Notes under the pieces: model-generated
Seen by the model: only the letters and a program-made list of their open reading frames with translations
Told to the model about the DNA's origin: nothing
Database searches by the model: none
Assembly (NCBI GenBank): GCA_949128115.1
Contig: OX421964.1
Location: 35,084,177-35,148,176 of the forward strand
Source of the DNA: Anaspis maculata
Taxonomy: Eukaryota; Arthropoda; Insecta; Coleoptera; Scraptiidae
Direction of reading: 5' to 3'
DNA: 64,000 nt
Part shown: positions 11,710-22,442 of the stretch, one piece after another
Position numbering within the stretch: the first letter of the stretch is position 1
How the letters are laid out: every line of letters begins with the position of its first letter
Program-made: the position numbers and the translations under genes

Positions 11710-13419
11710 TTAGGTATAAGTATTTTGGAATTGTACCAAATAAACTATGTACGTTGCAACTCCTGCTGTCATCTGCGAATAGACAAGAATCATTTATCGA
11801 GAAAATATTGAGAATTATTTGGATTCCGAATGTTTTCAACCAATTCAAAAGGACATGGAGTGTAAAAATTGTTTACAATATTTTTTCCTATGTAGCCGAC
11901 GTTTCGTCGGTTTATTGTGACATATTCGTGACGAGCATCTATTCTGTAGAAATTATTGAAAAAGAGACTTGAGGAATTTTGAAAAAAAAATTTGACACTT
12001 TTAATGTTCATCACTTTATCAAACATCAAACATCAAAAGTGTCAACATTTTTTTCAAAATTCCTCAAGTCTCTTTTCCAATAATTTCTACAGAATAGATG
12101 CTCGTCACGAATATGTGGCAATAAACCGACGAAACGTCGACCACATAAGAAATATTGTGGAAAATTTTTACACCCCATGTCCCTTTGAATTAGTAAAACA
12201 TACATTGGAATCCAAATAAAAAACAAAGGAGTTAATATAAAGAAGAAAAATTGAAAGTTATGCTGGAAAAAAATACTTAGTTCTTACTGAATATAGCAGT
12301 GTAAAGTCAAAGAAAAACATCCCACAAACACTGAACTTTGATTTATGCGCAAGGACCGTCTGGAAGTAACAGTTCTCTTCCTGAAGGATGCAAAGAATAA
12401 AAACTGCTAAGTTGCTTCACACCAAGAAACTTACATTTCTATTTGTTATTCTGCTGTTGGCTTCTTCGAATACATCTGCAGTAATCATGATCTTCAAAAG
12501 CGTAACTATTTCAGAAAAGTACTTTCAACGTTTGATCATTTGAACTTACTTCTTCGCTAAAACTCTCATAAGCGTAGATCATCAGAGCCAAATCCATGCT
12601 GCTCATGGCGACATACATAAAAATTGACACAATAAACCAGACGAGTACTGGATTATCTGGGTCAATTTTCAAAGAAAAAGTCACACCATATACACAAAAA
12701 GACGTTTCAGCCAGAATGTAAAGGGCCTTGCCCAATTGTATTTTCTGAAAATTTTTTTCTATCATTGCCCTTAAAGTCTGATATTCTCCGTACATTTCAC
12801 TGAAATTGAATTCTTTTCCGCTGTTGTTTAAACATTTTAACATATTTTTCGGTAAGACAAGGCATTGATGAATCATCAAATCAACTTGCATATTGATTGT
12901 AACTGAAATAAAATAGCTCATCCAGCAAACGACATGGGCCTCAGGAAGAATGTAAAGTTCTAGGATTCCGAAAGCTGTAGACCAAAATATGGCTTGACTT
13001 AGGCACTTGTACAACCTGAACCCAATTATTTCTGAATCCAGTTCGTTTTTGGCCAAGTTTTTGCCTAGCTTTCTTTCAATAATCTTGCCAAATTTTTGAA
13101 TTTGTTTGAAAAGCGAAGTTATATTGGTTTGATTTCTGTTCATTTCTATGATTTGCATGACTAGCAATGTGGCACCTGTGTATATTGCGATTTCATCAGC
13201 TGTTTTGCCAATGCCCTGCACCGGCCTGTGACAGTCTGTAAAACCAAATGCCGATAGCAGGACTGCAGTTATCAAGGATAAGTTCACTATTTTATCACGT
13301 CTTGATCGAACAAATTGTTTTTGCTTGATTTGTAGAGAATAGCCAGTCAGACCTGTGCATTTACATGTGAAAAATATTGGCAATATAATTTTGAATAATA
13401 TGTTGTGCTTTTCTGGCAT
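11710..13419 (-). CDS. Gustatory receptor, locus 5
   Basis: Exons (minus): 13419-12550, 12491-12435, 12380-12288, 11772-11710; 360 residues. Donors GTAAGT, GTAAGT, GTAAGA; all phase 0. It starts MPEKHNILFKIILPIFFTCK, with CKCTGLTGYSLQ, DCHRPVQGI, EMNRNQTNIT, HQCLVLPKNMLKCLNNS and IYAYESFSEE in exon 1; IMITADVFEEANSRITNRN is exon 2; exon 3 is EENCYFQTVL to FTLLYS; exon 4 is MTAGVATYIVYLVQFQNTYT. It has the canonical TYIVYLVQF signature. Intron 3 (515 nt) is longer than in loci 2-4 because a foldback lies in it. A GGTA microsatellite lies 27 nt upstream of the start codon. Intact. Confidence 0.92.
11815..12219. repeat. Foldback element in intron 3 of GR locus 5
   Basis: Two arms of about 190 nt, inverted to each other, with TTATTTGGATTCC at the left end and GGAATCCAAATAA at the right. 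Both contain the GACGTTTCGTCGG / GACGAAACGTCGA segment and CATCTATTCTGTAGAAATTA-type sequence. The apex is near 12010-12025. The inner end lies about 42 nt before the exon 4 acceptor. No transposase; target duplication not resolved. Confidence 0.8.
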
Positions 13420-13446
13420 GTTGATATAATAAGTGTAGCTTTTGTT

Positions 13447-13508
13447 GGTAGGTAGGTAGATAGGTCGGTAGGTAGGTCGATAGGTAGGTAGGTCGGTAGG
13501 TAGGTACC
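13447..13508. repeat. GGTA tetranucleotide microsatellite
   Basis: About 15 units of GGTA with GATA and TCGG variants, directly upstream of the start codon of GR locus 5, in its probable 5' UTR or promoter. Confidence 0.9.
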
Positions 13509-14160
13509 TCTACAGAAATAAATGTTGCATCATTGGCCATTACTCAGCTCAAAGATGTTATCGTGAATCTATGAATTGTATATCACTAGATAGATAAGTA
13601 AATTGAACTATCAATCGCTATCAACCACAGAGTTACCAAATAAATGATTGAATGGGTTCAGGCAGGGCTAGAACTGATCCAGTAGAACAAATTATATTCA
13701 TATGGAGCTTTGTCCCTCTTGAGGTCTTTGAGCAAGTCTAACTAACAATTATTATGTTGAATCTATCAAAAGTCAAGTCAAGACGCTTGGATACTGAAGA
13801 ATGGAGAATTAAACAGCTTCCTTGTTTCTGTAGTAATTCTTGTAATTGCGACCGCCTTTGCTGCTGCTACATTCTGTCATCGTCAGGAACAACAATCTTT
13901 TTCACTCAACCGACCCAGGGGTATCCACATGACCTACGTGCTGCCCTAGTGGCAGAGCATACATTTTTCAATCTAGAGAAATCAAAGAAAAAGTACACAA
14001 ACATGCCGCTCGCCTTGAAACGCCATGAGCTTTCCAACTTAAGAATATAAGTTGGAAAGACCATAGAGACCTTAAGACCAAGAATAATGAAACATTGAAA
14101 ATAAAACGAACGAAACATGAAATTTCAAAGTGAGCAATAAAGTTTTTCAAAAGTCTCTGA
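13509..14160. other. Gene-free interval
   Basis: No recognisable gene. A short open frame near 13754-14050 shows no motif. A small perfect stem (TTTCCAACTTA) lies near 14031-14057. Confidence 0.5.
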
Positions 14161-14162
14161 AT

Positions 14163-16090
14163 GTCAATTTTCTTGAATAGGTAGCGCATAAATCTTGGCG
14201 ACAGATCGCCTCCTAACACCATTTGCACACTCAACTCGTACCACCCGCACCACACCATCCGTACCAGGCAAACACTCGACGATTTGACGACAACTAAGGT
14301 GTCTTGCTGCAAGTTTTCAGGTGGCGTTTCTATTTCACACGCTGCTGAAATCCGGTGATGTTTTTTTTTCTTTTTCTGATGACCGGATTCTAAAGTGCTG
14401 ATTGGGCTGCTGTACGTATTGCTACTCAGATGATTCTGCTTCAGGTGGGTTACATCCAGGTCAGCAAGAGAATTGTATGGTCGGTCGATTGAAAAGTGTT
14501 CTGGAATCAGCGCTTGTAGGTCAGAAGGATAGGGATATATTGGGTAGATATTGGTGCCAAAGGTCGGCAGTTCAGTACTTCATTGTCTGGGTAAGTACCG
14601 TATATAAGTCTCCAAAAGTGAGTGACGCCTTAACCATGACTCGTTTAAGGTATAGTTCTTGACAGTCTTCACACCGCTCTCTCACAACCCCCGAAATGAG
14701 GTGAAGAAGCCGGAATAAACCGCCAGTCAACACCTTCATCGTTCACATTTTGGCTAATCAAAGTTGTGTTATTTGACAAAAACTCATGAAGTACGCGAAA
14801 TTCGTTGTTAGTCTCGATAAAATTAGTGTCATTATAACTAAAAACCTGGGCGGGCTTGACTGACCTAGCCACAAAACGTCTAAAAGCAGCAATATGGGTT
14901 ACAACAGTTACCCATATACCAGGTTGAGCTCGAATCCACGATAAAACTATTTTTGAAACAATCCAGAAAAACTGGTTATTGGTATTCAAAATTGGTCGCA
15001 GTTTGTTCATAAGCTCGGCCAGCAAAACTGCCGCCAATAGCTTCAACTCGGGAATTCACCTTTCAGTGGTCCAGCTCTTGACTTTGCCGAATTTAGCTCA
15101 ACTTTGACCTCATTATTGATACAAAAGACTTGGCGTGGTCACATGCTCTGTAGCCCTTTTCGGATGCGTCAGAGAATCCATGAATCTCCACAAAGACCCA
15201 ATCCGACATAATAATATAACTTGGAACAGATAATTATGCTTTCACAGTTCCCAAATCATCACAAAATGCGCCAGCCACTTGGTATGGATATCATTGGGAA
15301 ATGACTCATCCCATCCCAATTGTAGTGTAGTTGCACAATTCTTGAAGAACGAATTCAGCAGTAATGATTATTGGAGATATGAGACCAAGAGGATCGACCA
15401 GCTGAGAGCTTACGTCGTCGGTTCGAATTGAACTCGCGACCATCAAGTTGCAACACGTCATATGAGAAGCTATCCTCAGCAGGATTCCTCAAGATTCCCA
15501 AAGCCTTGTTGACATTATATGATATTGGAGATGGAAAACTGGCTTGAGCATTTTCCGCATCGTCGCAACACTGAAGTTGACAGGCACTTCTCAATTTTTG
15601 CAAATGGAACCTGCCTGCCTTGATAAGAATGTGAGATTTTCAACAAGAGTGTTAATCTAGCTTTTCAACCGAATCCAGGCCCGAGAGAACGTCATCAACA
15701 TAAAAATCGCGTTTAATGACTTTTGCTTCTTCGAAATTGTCTTTTTCGCACAAATTGGCAACCTCTACTAGAAACCTGATGACCAAATATGGCGCTGAGG
15801 ACATGCCAAACGTAACTGTATTGTTACGAGCGGCGATTCTGGAGAACATGCGATATTTCTAGACTCTTCCCTTTAGGTTCCAGTGTACAAGTGTCTGGAC
15901 ATTTCCAGAATATACGCGATGACTTGGCGATTGAAAAACATGGGAAAACTCAACGGTCGATTATAAAACATCAGTCGAATTGGCGGAGGGGCCGACATTT
16001 CAAGACACATTATTATATCGGAAACTTGAGGCTCTACGTGTTCACAATAATCTTTACTGGTGGAGATACCATTATCCTTCAAAATTTCAC
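14163..16090 (-). mobile_element. BEL/Pao LTR retrotransposon relic
   Basis: Fragments of one pol gene in the expected order on the minus strand, separated by frameshifts and stops. Near 15900-16000 are disrupted remnants of the reverse transcriptase N-terminal part. At 15849-15652 is the TVTFGMSSAPYLVIR region followed by KRDFYVDDVLSG, the YVDD active-site loop. At 15603-15355 is the linker after RT. At 15046-14669 is the integrase core, with SYNDTNFIETNNEFRVL and WRFIPASSPHFGG. Near 14310-14166 is the integrase tail (LPGTDGVVRVVRV, then VAKIYALP). LTRs and gag were not found. A dead, old insertion. Confidence 0.85.
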
Positions 16091-16454
16091 TATGATTGGA
16101 CAGGCCGTTTCCTTGAAAACGGTTCTTTTCTTCTAAAAACCTGTAGGAGGCGCACTAATTGTTATTATTTTTGTTGTTGTCATTGATAAAAATAACAGAT
16201 TGCTGTTAATAAAAAGTTCTCCAAAACTCGCAGTATCTTCAAATACTTTAAGAACCGTTTCCAAGAGAACGGCTAACCTAATCGCGAAGAAATTTTGCCT
16301 TGACAAGAATAATGAGCCATTCGCTACCACTAAGGATTTGTGAAACCGTAGCGCCTCAAGTTGAGAGATTATAAATCATAAACCTCCAAAATTGGAAAGG
16401 AGTTTTGAGGCACGGGGATCCCAAACTTAATTTCTTATTCCTTGAACTCTTAAC

Positions 16455-16690
16455 GGCTCCGTGGCGCAGACGGTTCTGTGGCTGCCTGAGGCCCTATTTT
16501 GGGAACCGGGGAACAGATCATGAGGTGATGTTGCCTAGGTGACAGCCAATCACAGCCCTGGTTGCCTAGCAACTTTGCATAGGAACGGATCACACGTTTC
16601 CCGAAAATAGGGCCCCTGCGGTGCGGAAGTCCCAGGTTCTATTTCCGGTGAAAAGTCCGGATGTTGTGTTGTCCGAAGTCGCACTTTTCT
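16455..16690 (+). repeat. tRNA-derived SINE, interrupted by a MITE
   Basis: GGCTCCGTGGCGCAGACGG at 16455-16473 fits a tRNA 5' end with a polymerase III A box, and GGTTCTATTTCC at 16635-16646 approximates a B box. They are separated by a 126-bp inverted-repeat insert (16490-16615). With the insert left out, the A-to-B spacing becomes tRNA-like. The exact SINE ends are not clear. Confidence 0.55.
16490..16615. mobile_element. Short MITE, GGCCCTATTTT termini (copy 1)
   Basis: Imperfect palindrome with GGCCCTATTTTGGGAAC at one end and the inverse GTTTCCCGAAAATAGGGCC at the other. A second copy lies inverted at 50151-50279. CCTG flanks both ends here and may be the target duplication. Non-coding. 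Confidence 0.7.
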
Positions 16691-17264
16691 TTGTAATAAA
16701 TTGTTTATGAATAAACGGACCAACTCCTATGGCAAAAGAAGCCGATAAGGAGGAAAACATTTATTTATTATTTCATTTATTTTATTTCTTGACTCTCTGA
16801 ACATATTTATCCAATCCTATTGGATAATGCACGCATTATCACGCGCATACATGTCTGCATTTTTCAATGTGACTGGATAAAGCATAGTATTCTACTCGCG
16901 GGTGATGGCTATCACTCATCCGGATGCTTTACGACACTCGCCAAGGCTCGTGTCGGCAAACTACATCCTCATGAGTAAAAAGCAATCATTACCCGCTTGT
17001 TGAATAATGTACTATGTATTTTTGTAGAAACACACTTATACCATACTTATAGTGTCACCATAATAATCATATAATATGAAATTCATCATCATCATCATCA
17101 TCAAAAACACTCCTCACGTTTACGCGACGTTTAAAACTGATGCTAGGATTCTTGGATATTATTGCCCGAAATCGAACCGAAAATTGGTCTCTCAGATGCA
17201 AGCCGAACAAAGTACAGATTGGCTAATGGTGTCGTAAATAAACAGACCTAGTTATAAATCAGCT

Positions 17265-19586
17265 TTATATGTCGCTGAAATTGCTCTGTAGTCTATGAAA
17301 TCTTCGGTCCATATCTTGGAACTGGAGTAAATACGCCGAATAAGTGCTAATTCCGGCCGCCATCTGGAATTTTATTACAGTGATTATAAGACAAATTCGC
17401 AACTTCCAGAGCATAAAAACCTACCGAATAAATTAAAGTGGAATCCAGAGGAAAAAGGGCACAAACTGTGAATCTTAGGTTACGTAAGCGAACTTGCAAG
17501 TAAAAATTTTCTACCTGAAACAGATTTATTTAGGTGATTTGTAGCTCAATGCGTGGTTGATCAAACACGTGCTTGCTTATATCCCAGCTCACAGTGGTTA
17601 TCATCATCGTCTTCCATTTTCTCTACTGTCTTTTGGACCTATGAATAAACAACTTTATTATTCGAAGTATCTATTTACGGTTCATAATTCATTTGGATGC
17701 CAACTTTCGCTTTGTTTCTTCGCGCAAGAAGGTCTGTCATATCTTTATTACTTAAAGAAAGAGAGTTAATAGGGGAAACGGAGATTTCCAGTAAGCTACG
17801 GATTCAACATTTAACTGTGTCTGTCTGGGCAATATTCTCCTGTCGAAGTTTGGGAAATGTTTGTTAAAAAGATTGTAGTAAAAACTTGTTGCAGAATGCC
17901 GTGAAATATTATAAAATCAGATAAGATTGTAGTAAAAACTTGTTGCAGAATGCCGTGAAATATTATAAAATCAGATAAGATAGATAGAATCAACACTCCA
18001 GATTTTAAAATACCTCTAACTGTATAATAGGTCATCGTAAGGAGTATAATAAATGAAATGAAATGAGATGATAGATATTATAAAAGATTCTTAGTTGCAA
18101 AATTGAATGACTTCGTAGAGTTTTGGCCACATTTTCAATAACACCTGCATGGGATGTGGTCAAGAGTGAAAACCCTGAAAATGCCTATTGCCATGAACAA
18201 AAAATTAAAAAAATAAATGTTATACAAAATCAACAGAAGTGCACGATCACAAGCACGTATCAACGCTCAGTTAACTGACTAAAAGGGTTTTCGAGTCACT
18301 AGAACCGAACCAGTTCAGATCTAAAACTAGAAGATTCTACCATGCGAGCAACAAAATTCGGAATTGGGGTAGGCTGTGACCTGGTCAAATTTCAGGATGT
18401 CAAGCTGCTTTCGGCCAGGGCACAGCCTACCCCAATTCCGAATTTTGTTGATCGCATGGTATAAGGGGCTTTTTTTTTTGTTGTCCAAGTGAATTATCAA
18501 CCGCGACACCATACAGAGTGATTCATTCTTCACGGATTTCACGTTTTATTCAGAGTCTTCCACGGTAGACCAACCAAATGTCCAGAATATGCTCTACTGA
18601 TCACGTTCTTCCAGAAAACTAGAACATTACAAACAATCAGTTCCTGAAACTTTGGTTGATCTACTATGAAAGGCTTCCGAATAAAACATGAAATCCGGGG
18701 AGGATGAGTCACCCTGTACAGAAACTGAAATAATTTGTCAATCACGTACTTCGTCGGTAAAACTGTCAAAGAGCCGTCCTATAACCACCATATCAATTGA
18801 TAAGCACACTAGTTCGTACAAGCTATGACACACTATCTTCAGACATCTGTCCAAGGAAAACATCGACCAGATTTGTGGAAGTTGTAACAATCTGTAAACC
18901 ATGGACGAGAACTCGATCAGTATAAAGCTCAACTTGATAAGAACCCTGAATTGGAATATCCTTTGAATAGGGAACTTGATTTCCGAGAACGCGATGAACA
19001 CTTTCTTCATGTTTTTCTGCTTTTTCGTGACGTGCGCCATAACGCATCGAGCTATGCCCAAAAAAGAAAACATCAACGCATCAAATTGCAGCGTCACCAA
19101 CGAACACAAAGTGAACCGCAACATGCACGGTGTTGCCGAGTCGCCAAAGTAGAAATCTTTCACAAAAACCGAAGCCACGCCCGCTACAACGTTGGCGTAT
19201 TTCCACAGCAAAAATTTTCGATTTCTACGGAGGTAATTTTTGAAATCGATGTCATCTCCGGTGAATCTGGTCAAGTCAGCGATGTTCATAAAAGCTGAAA
19301 CGATGCGGTGTTGTCCCAAATTCGACGCCACTATCAATGTTCCCACCATGACGGCCATAAGCGTTGAACTTATGGCTTCAACTGCAGTGCCAATTTTATC
19401 CCGCACCCTTCTACATGTAACAACGTTCACAGACGTGTAAAAAACTGCTATCCCCAGTATAATGTTGAGCGCTGTGGCTGTTTTTGTCGTTTGAAACTGT
19501 CCATTTTTGACACTATACGATGTTAAACCTAAGCACTTGCATACGAAAAATAGATTTGACATCAATTCGATTGGAGAATAATTCAT
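17265..19586 (-). CDS. Gustatory receptor, locus 6
   Basis: Exons (minus): 19586-18750, 18144-18112 (tentative), 17514-17425, 17363-17265; about 352 residues. Exon 1 starts MNYSPIELMSNLFFVCKCLG, with SYSVKNGQFQTTK, VTCRRVRDKIG, QRIFQFRVLIKLSFILIE and LFDSFTDE before donor GTACGT. Exon 3 is VENFYLQVRLRNLRFTVCAL to STLIYS, donor GTAGGT. Exon 4 is MAAGISTYSAYLLQFQDMDR to a TAA, with a canonical TYSAYLLQF. Exon 2 was chosen for position and phase only (VLLKMWPKLYE, donor GTCATT) and may be wrong. It belongs with locus 8 (shared VKNG, TCRR, QRIFQFR). Introns 1 and 2 are long and carry a hairpin and a 54-bp duplication. Confidence 0.85.
17871..17978. repeat. Two tandem copies of a 54-bp unit
   Basis: The unit starting GATTGTAGTAAAAACTTG is repeated head to tail with no difference seen, inside intron 2 of GR locus 6. 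A recent tandem duplication. Confidence 0.9.
18338..18461. repeat. Hairpin with 58-bp apical core (copy A)
   Basis: 33-bp arms starting TACCATGCG, with one mismatch seen, and a 58-bp core at 18371-18428 (AGGCTGTG to CACAGCCT). Lies in intron 1 of GR locus 6. A second copy of arms and core lies inverted at 28714-28837. The ends read TA-CC and GG-TA, suggesting TA target duplication. Confidence 0.85.
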
Positions 19587-20089
19587 GATTTTTGGTTCGT
19601 TTTGAACGCATTCAACATCGCTTGGCTCGAGAGAAGTTCAATGTTAAGCAACTAATATTGATTTTCTTGATTGTCAGATCGGCGTTGATAGAATATAGAA
19701 GTGTTTCGAAGGAACAGGCTGCCTCCCCAAAAACTTCTATCGAGGTTTATCTTGAGTAGTTTTTCGCACGGCTTGGAATATACGTTGCCTGATTTTTTTT
19801 CTCATTCCACTTTTGAATAGAAAATCGAGACAATGCTTCTCACCGAAGCGTATATGAGTTAGCTTACATGCTCTGGCTGCTTTTGTTAGTTGTTTTGTTG
19901 TTATTGTAGCATGTACACTATGCATAGGGTATGCTTGTCATCAAATTAGTATCTATACTGAAACTCAGTAGATTTTATCATGATTGACGATTTGTGATTA
20001 ACCAAAGTTATTGTTCGATGTTGCCGACATTTACTACCTTTTTTTTGGGGAGGAGAGTAGGTACCCAAGTAGCACATAATGTTGGTGGG
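19587..20089. other. 5' flank of GR locus 6
   Basis: Upstream sequence of locus 6; no core promoter element recognised and no gene seen. Confidence 0.45.
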
Positions 20090-20640
20090 AGTTTGGTTTT
20101 GTATTGGCCCAATATTGATCCAGTTTCATTGTTAATTCGATAGCACGCCAATGTTGGCCCAATCCTTTTACTAGCAATATCGCAAAACCAGTATCGGCCC
20201 AACATTGATTCACAAGCTTTCGCCAATGTTGAGTGAGCCAATATTGATCCAACATTGATAAGCAAGCTCACGCCAATATTGGATTAACCAATATTGATCC
20301 AACATTAATGCACAAGGTTATGCCAATATGGGTTCAACCAATATCGCCCCAACGTTGATTTATAAGCTCCCGCCAATGTTGTATGAGCCAATATCGCTCC
20401 AACGTTGATTTACAAGCTCCCGCCAATGTTGGATGAGCCAATATCACTCCAACGTTGATTTACAAGCTCCCGCCAATGTTGGATGAGCTAATATCACTCC
20501 AATGTTGATTTACAAGCTCCCGCCAATGTTGGATAAGCCAATATCGCTCCAACGTTGATTTACAAGCTCCCGCCAATGTTAAATGAGACAGTATTGTTCA
20601 AACATTGATTCACAAGGTCATGCCAGTATATTGGTCTCCC
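20090..20640. repeat. 50-bp minisatellite
   Basis: About ten units with a 50-bp period, each carrying CCAATATTG or CCAATATCG, then CAACATTGAT or CAACGTTGAT, then CACAAGCTC or TACAAGCTC and CGCCAATGTTGG. For example AACGTTGATT falls at 20351, 20401, 20451 and 20551. The four central units are the most alike and the outer ones are degenerate. Confidence 0.92.
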
Positions 20641-21164
20641 TCTCCCTCTCCACCAACCAAGAGGTACCCGATTCGAAATTCGGCCGTTTCGGCTGGCTGG
20701 CCGGCTGGAATTTTTGTTCAAATCAGGTTATCAGAAATTAGGATAAAACTGCAATACCTTTCTACTGTAAGCGAGGTACCTTTCATTCTGAACAAAAGAG
20801 TATTATACCATTTTTTCTCGTCAAAAATCAAAAGTACACATGAGAATACTCAGGCAGAAGTATCTATAAAAAATTATCATTTGATTTATTAAAAAAAAAT
20901 TATAGAGTTTGGCGCGTGATATCGGCGTGGCCTCGGGCGTGACGTACTCCCGGGCCAAGATGTGCTATTTACAGCAGCAGCGCCATTTTGGAGAAAACTG
21001 ATTTTATCGATAGTGCCTGCTAACTTCACGCCAGCAGGTAGTAAACATGCAGCAAATTTTATCAAAGTTGGGTCGTTTCGTTAGTGCTTCATAGTGCTTC
21101 AGTTATTCCTCTGTTTTGGGAATGAATACCTGAGGTACAGCTCAAAAACCCCAGCAGGCACTAA
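20641..21164. other. Gene-free interval
   Basis: No gene recognised. A GC-richer stretch near 20910-21060 is unidentified. Confidence 0.4.
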
Positions 21165-21540
21165 TGAAGCACCAATGTTCTGGTTGGATCTGATAGTTAG
21201 TGCTTCGTTAGTGCTCCACGGTTTTCCTTGAAATCAGCAGCACAAAATTCAGCCAATGTACAGACAAAAACCTTGAAAATCATGAAGTGAGCAGTCAACT
21301 TCTGCAATTTTGAAGCACCAATGTTCTGATTGGTCTTGATTGTTAGTGTTTCGTTGGTGCTTCACGGTTTTCCTTGAAAAAGTCAGCAGCACCAAATTCA
21401 GCCAATTTACAGACCAAAACCTCAAAAATCGTAAAGTGAGCAGTCAACTTCTGCAATCTTGAAGCATCAATGTTCTGATTAGTCTTGCCGGTTGATCCTT
21501 CCTCAGTGCTTCACGTCAGCAGCACCAAATTAGGCTAGCT
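21165..21540. repeat. Tandem repeat, about 145-150 bp period
   Basis: Two good units and one degenerate unit, each starting GAAGCACCAATGTTCTG, with CACGGTTTTCCTTGAAA in the middle and CAGTCAACTTCTGCAAT at the end. The second and third units are also part of the long direct repeat that flanks the LINE. Confidence 0.8.
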
Positions 21541-22216
21541 ACAGACAAACCTGAAAAACTTTGAAACTTGACCAAACTCCTTTGAATTTAGTTACGATTA
21601 CACCTAACAGCGAGCAAATAGAAAATTCTTTCTCTCCTTGAATTACCATGAACATATCTGTTCAATAAATCTACAAAATTTCTTGATTCTCTAAACAGGT
21701 ACCTAGGTATGCATTATATTATTAAATGGCTTTAGTTGACACACAAGTTAAGTACTAGGAAATCTGGACAAGAGGAAGTATCTCATGTGAGCTTTGTCAG
21801 GGCCGGCCCTAGGTCGGCGCGGAGTGAGTGATTCAAGCTGCTAAATCAGCCTAGGCGTTTTGAGTGAAAAATCACCCAAACATAGAAAAAAATCATTCAC
21901 TTTTCGGACCAAGAAAAGCTTACTATATAACACAGAAAGAGTTTTGTAAAAGAGGGGAAAATAATGACGTTTCCATTCTGGTAAAGTGAAGAAGGTCAAG
22001 TATGAAGGTGAAGTATATGAGAATGAAAAGTGACGAAATGTGGAGTGGGGGAAAATGTACACCCTAATTTTTTGATATAACAGGTGTAGTTTCCCAAAAA
22101 TTCCATTTTTTCAAGTGTACTCTTTCTAAAACACTGGGTGTCGCAAAAGTATCGCATTCCGAGTCCAGAGCGGTATATGGAATCCACTCAAGAACACGGG
22201 GAAATTATTCAATGAA

Positions 22217-22222
<6 letters not shown>
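21338..22222. repeat. Long direct repeat, left copy (flanks the LINE)
   Basis: 885 bp that recur at 26856-27740 with a constant offset of 5518 and no difference seen on reading. The left copy ends exactly at the poly-T (poly-A of the minus-strand LINE) and the right copy begins exactly at the LINE 5' end. This is the arrangement of a target-site duplication, but far longer than usual. Confidence 0.9.
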
Positions 22223-22247
<25 letters not shown>

Positions 22248-22442
22248 TATTAACCCCAATAAATTATTCATAATCTGTTAAAATAATAACAATAAATGAA
22301 TGTTGTTTCTAAATTAAAATGAGAAGAATTGTGAACCTACATTAAGGTTTTCAATATATAACAAATAAATAAATAGTACTCAACGAAAATTTAACTTCTA
22401 ATACGTGATGGAAGAGTCGAGCAGAAGAATTGGAAGACGAAA

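Larger units (their letters stand above)
16091..17264. other. Intergenic between BEL relic and GR locus 6
   Basis: Contains the split SINE and MITE described separately, an inverted GGCCGTTTCCTTGAAAACGG / CCGTTTCCAAGAGAACGG pair (16104 and 16255), and a (CAT)n tract near 17080-17103. No protein gene seen. Confidence 0.5.

Noticed and set aside
11790..12226. Mirror-image open frames on both strands with SLFxNNFYRIDARHEYV
   Set aside because: Both come from the two arms of the foldback in intron 3 of GR locus 5.
18541..18720. Candidate exon 2 for GR locus 6 ending FWKN
   Set aside because: It lies in a segment with an ACAGGGTG repeat end and does not resemble exon 2 of relatives; 18112-18144 was preferred, still tentatively.
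20090..20640. CRISPR-like regular repeat
   Set aside because: Units are directly contiguous at 50 bp with no unique spacers, in a eukaryotic context; it is a minisatellite.
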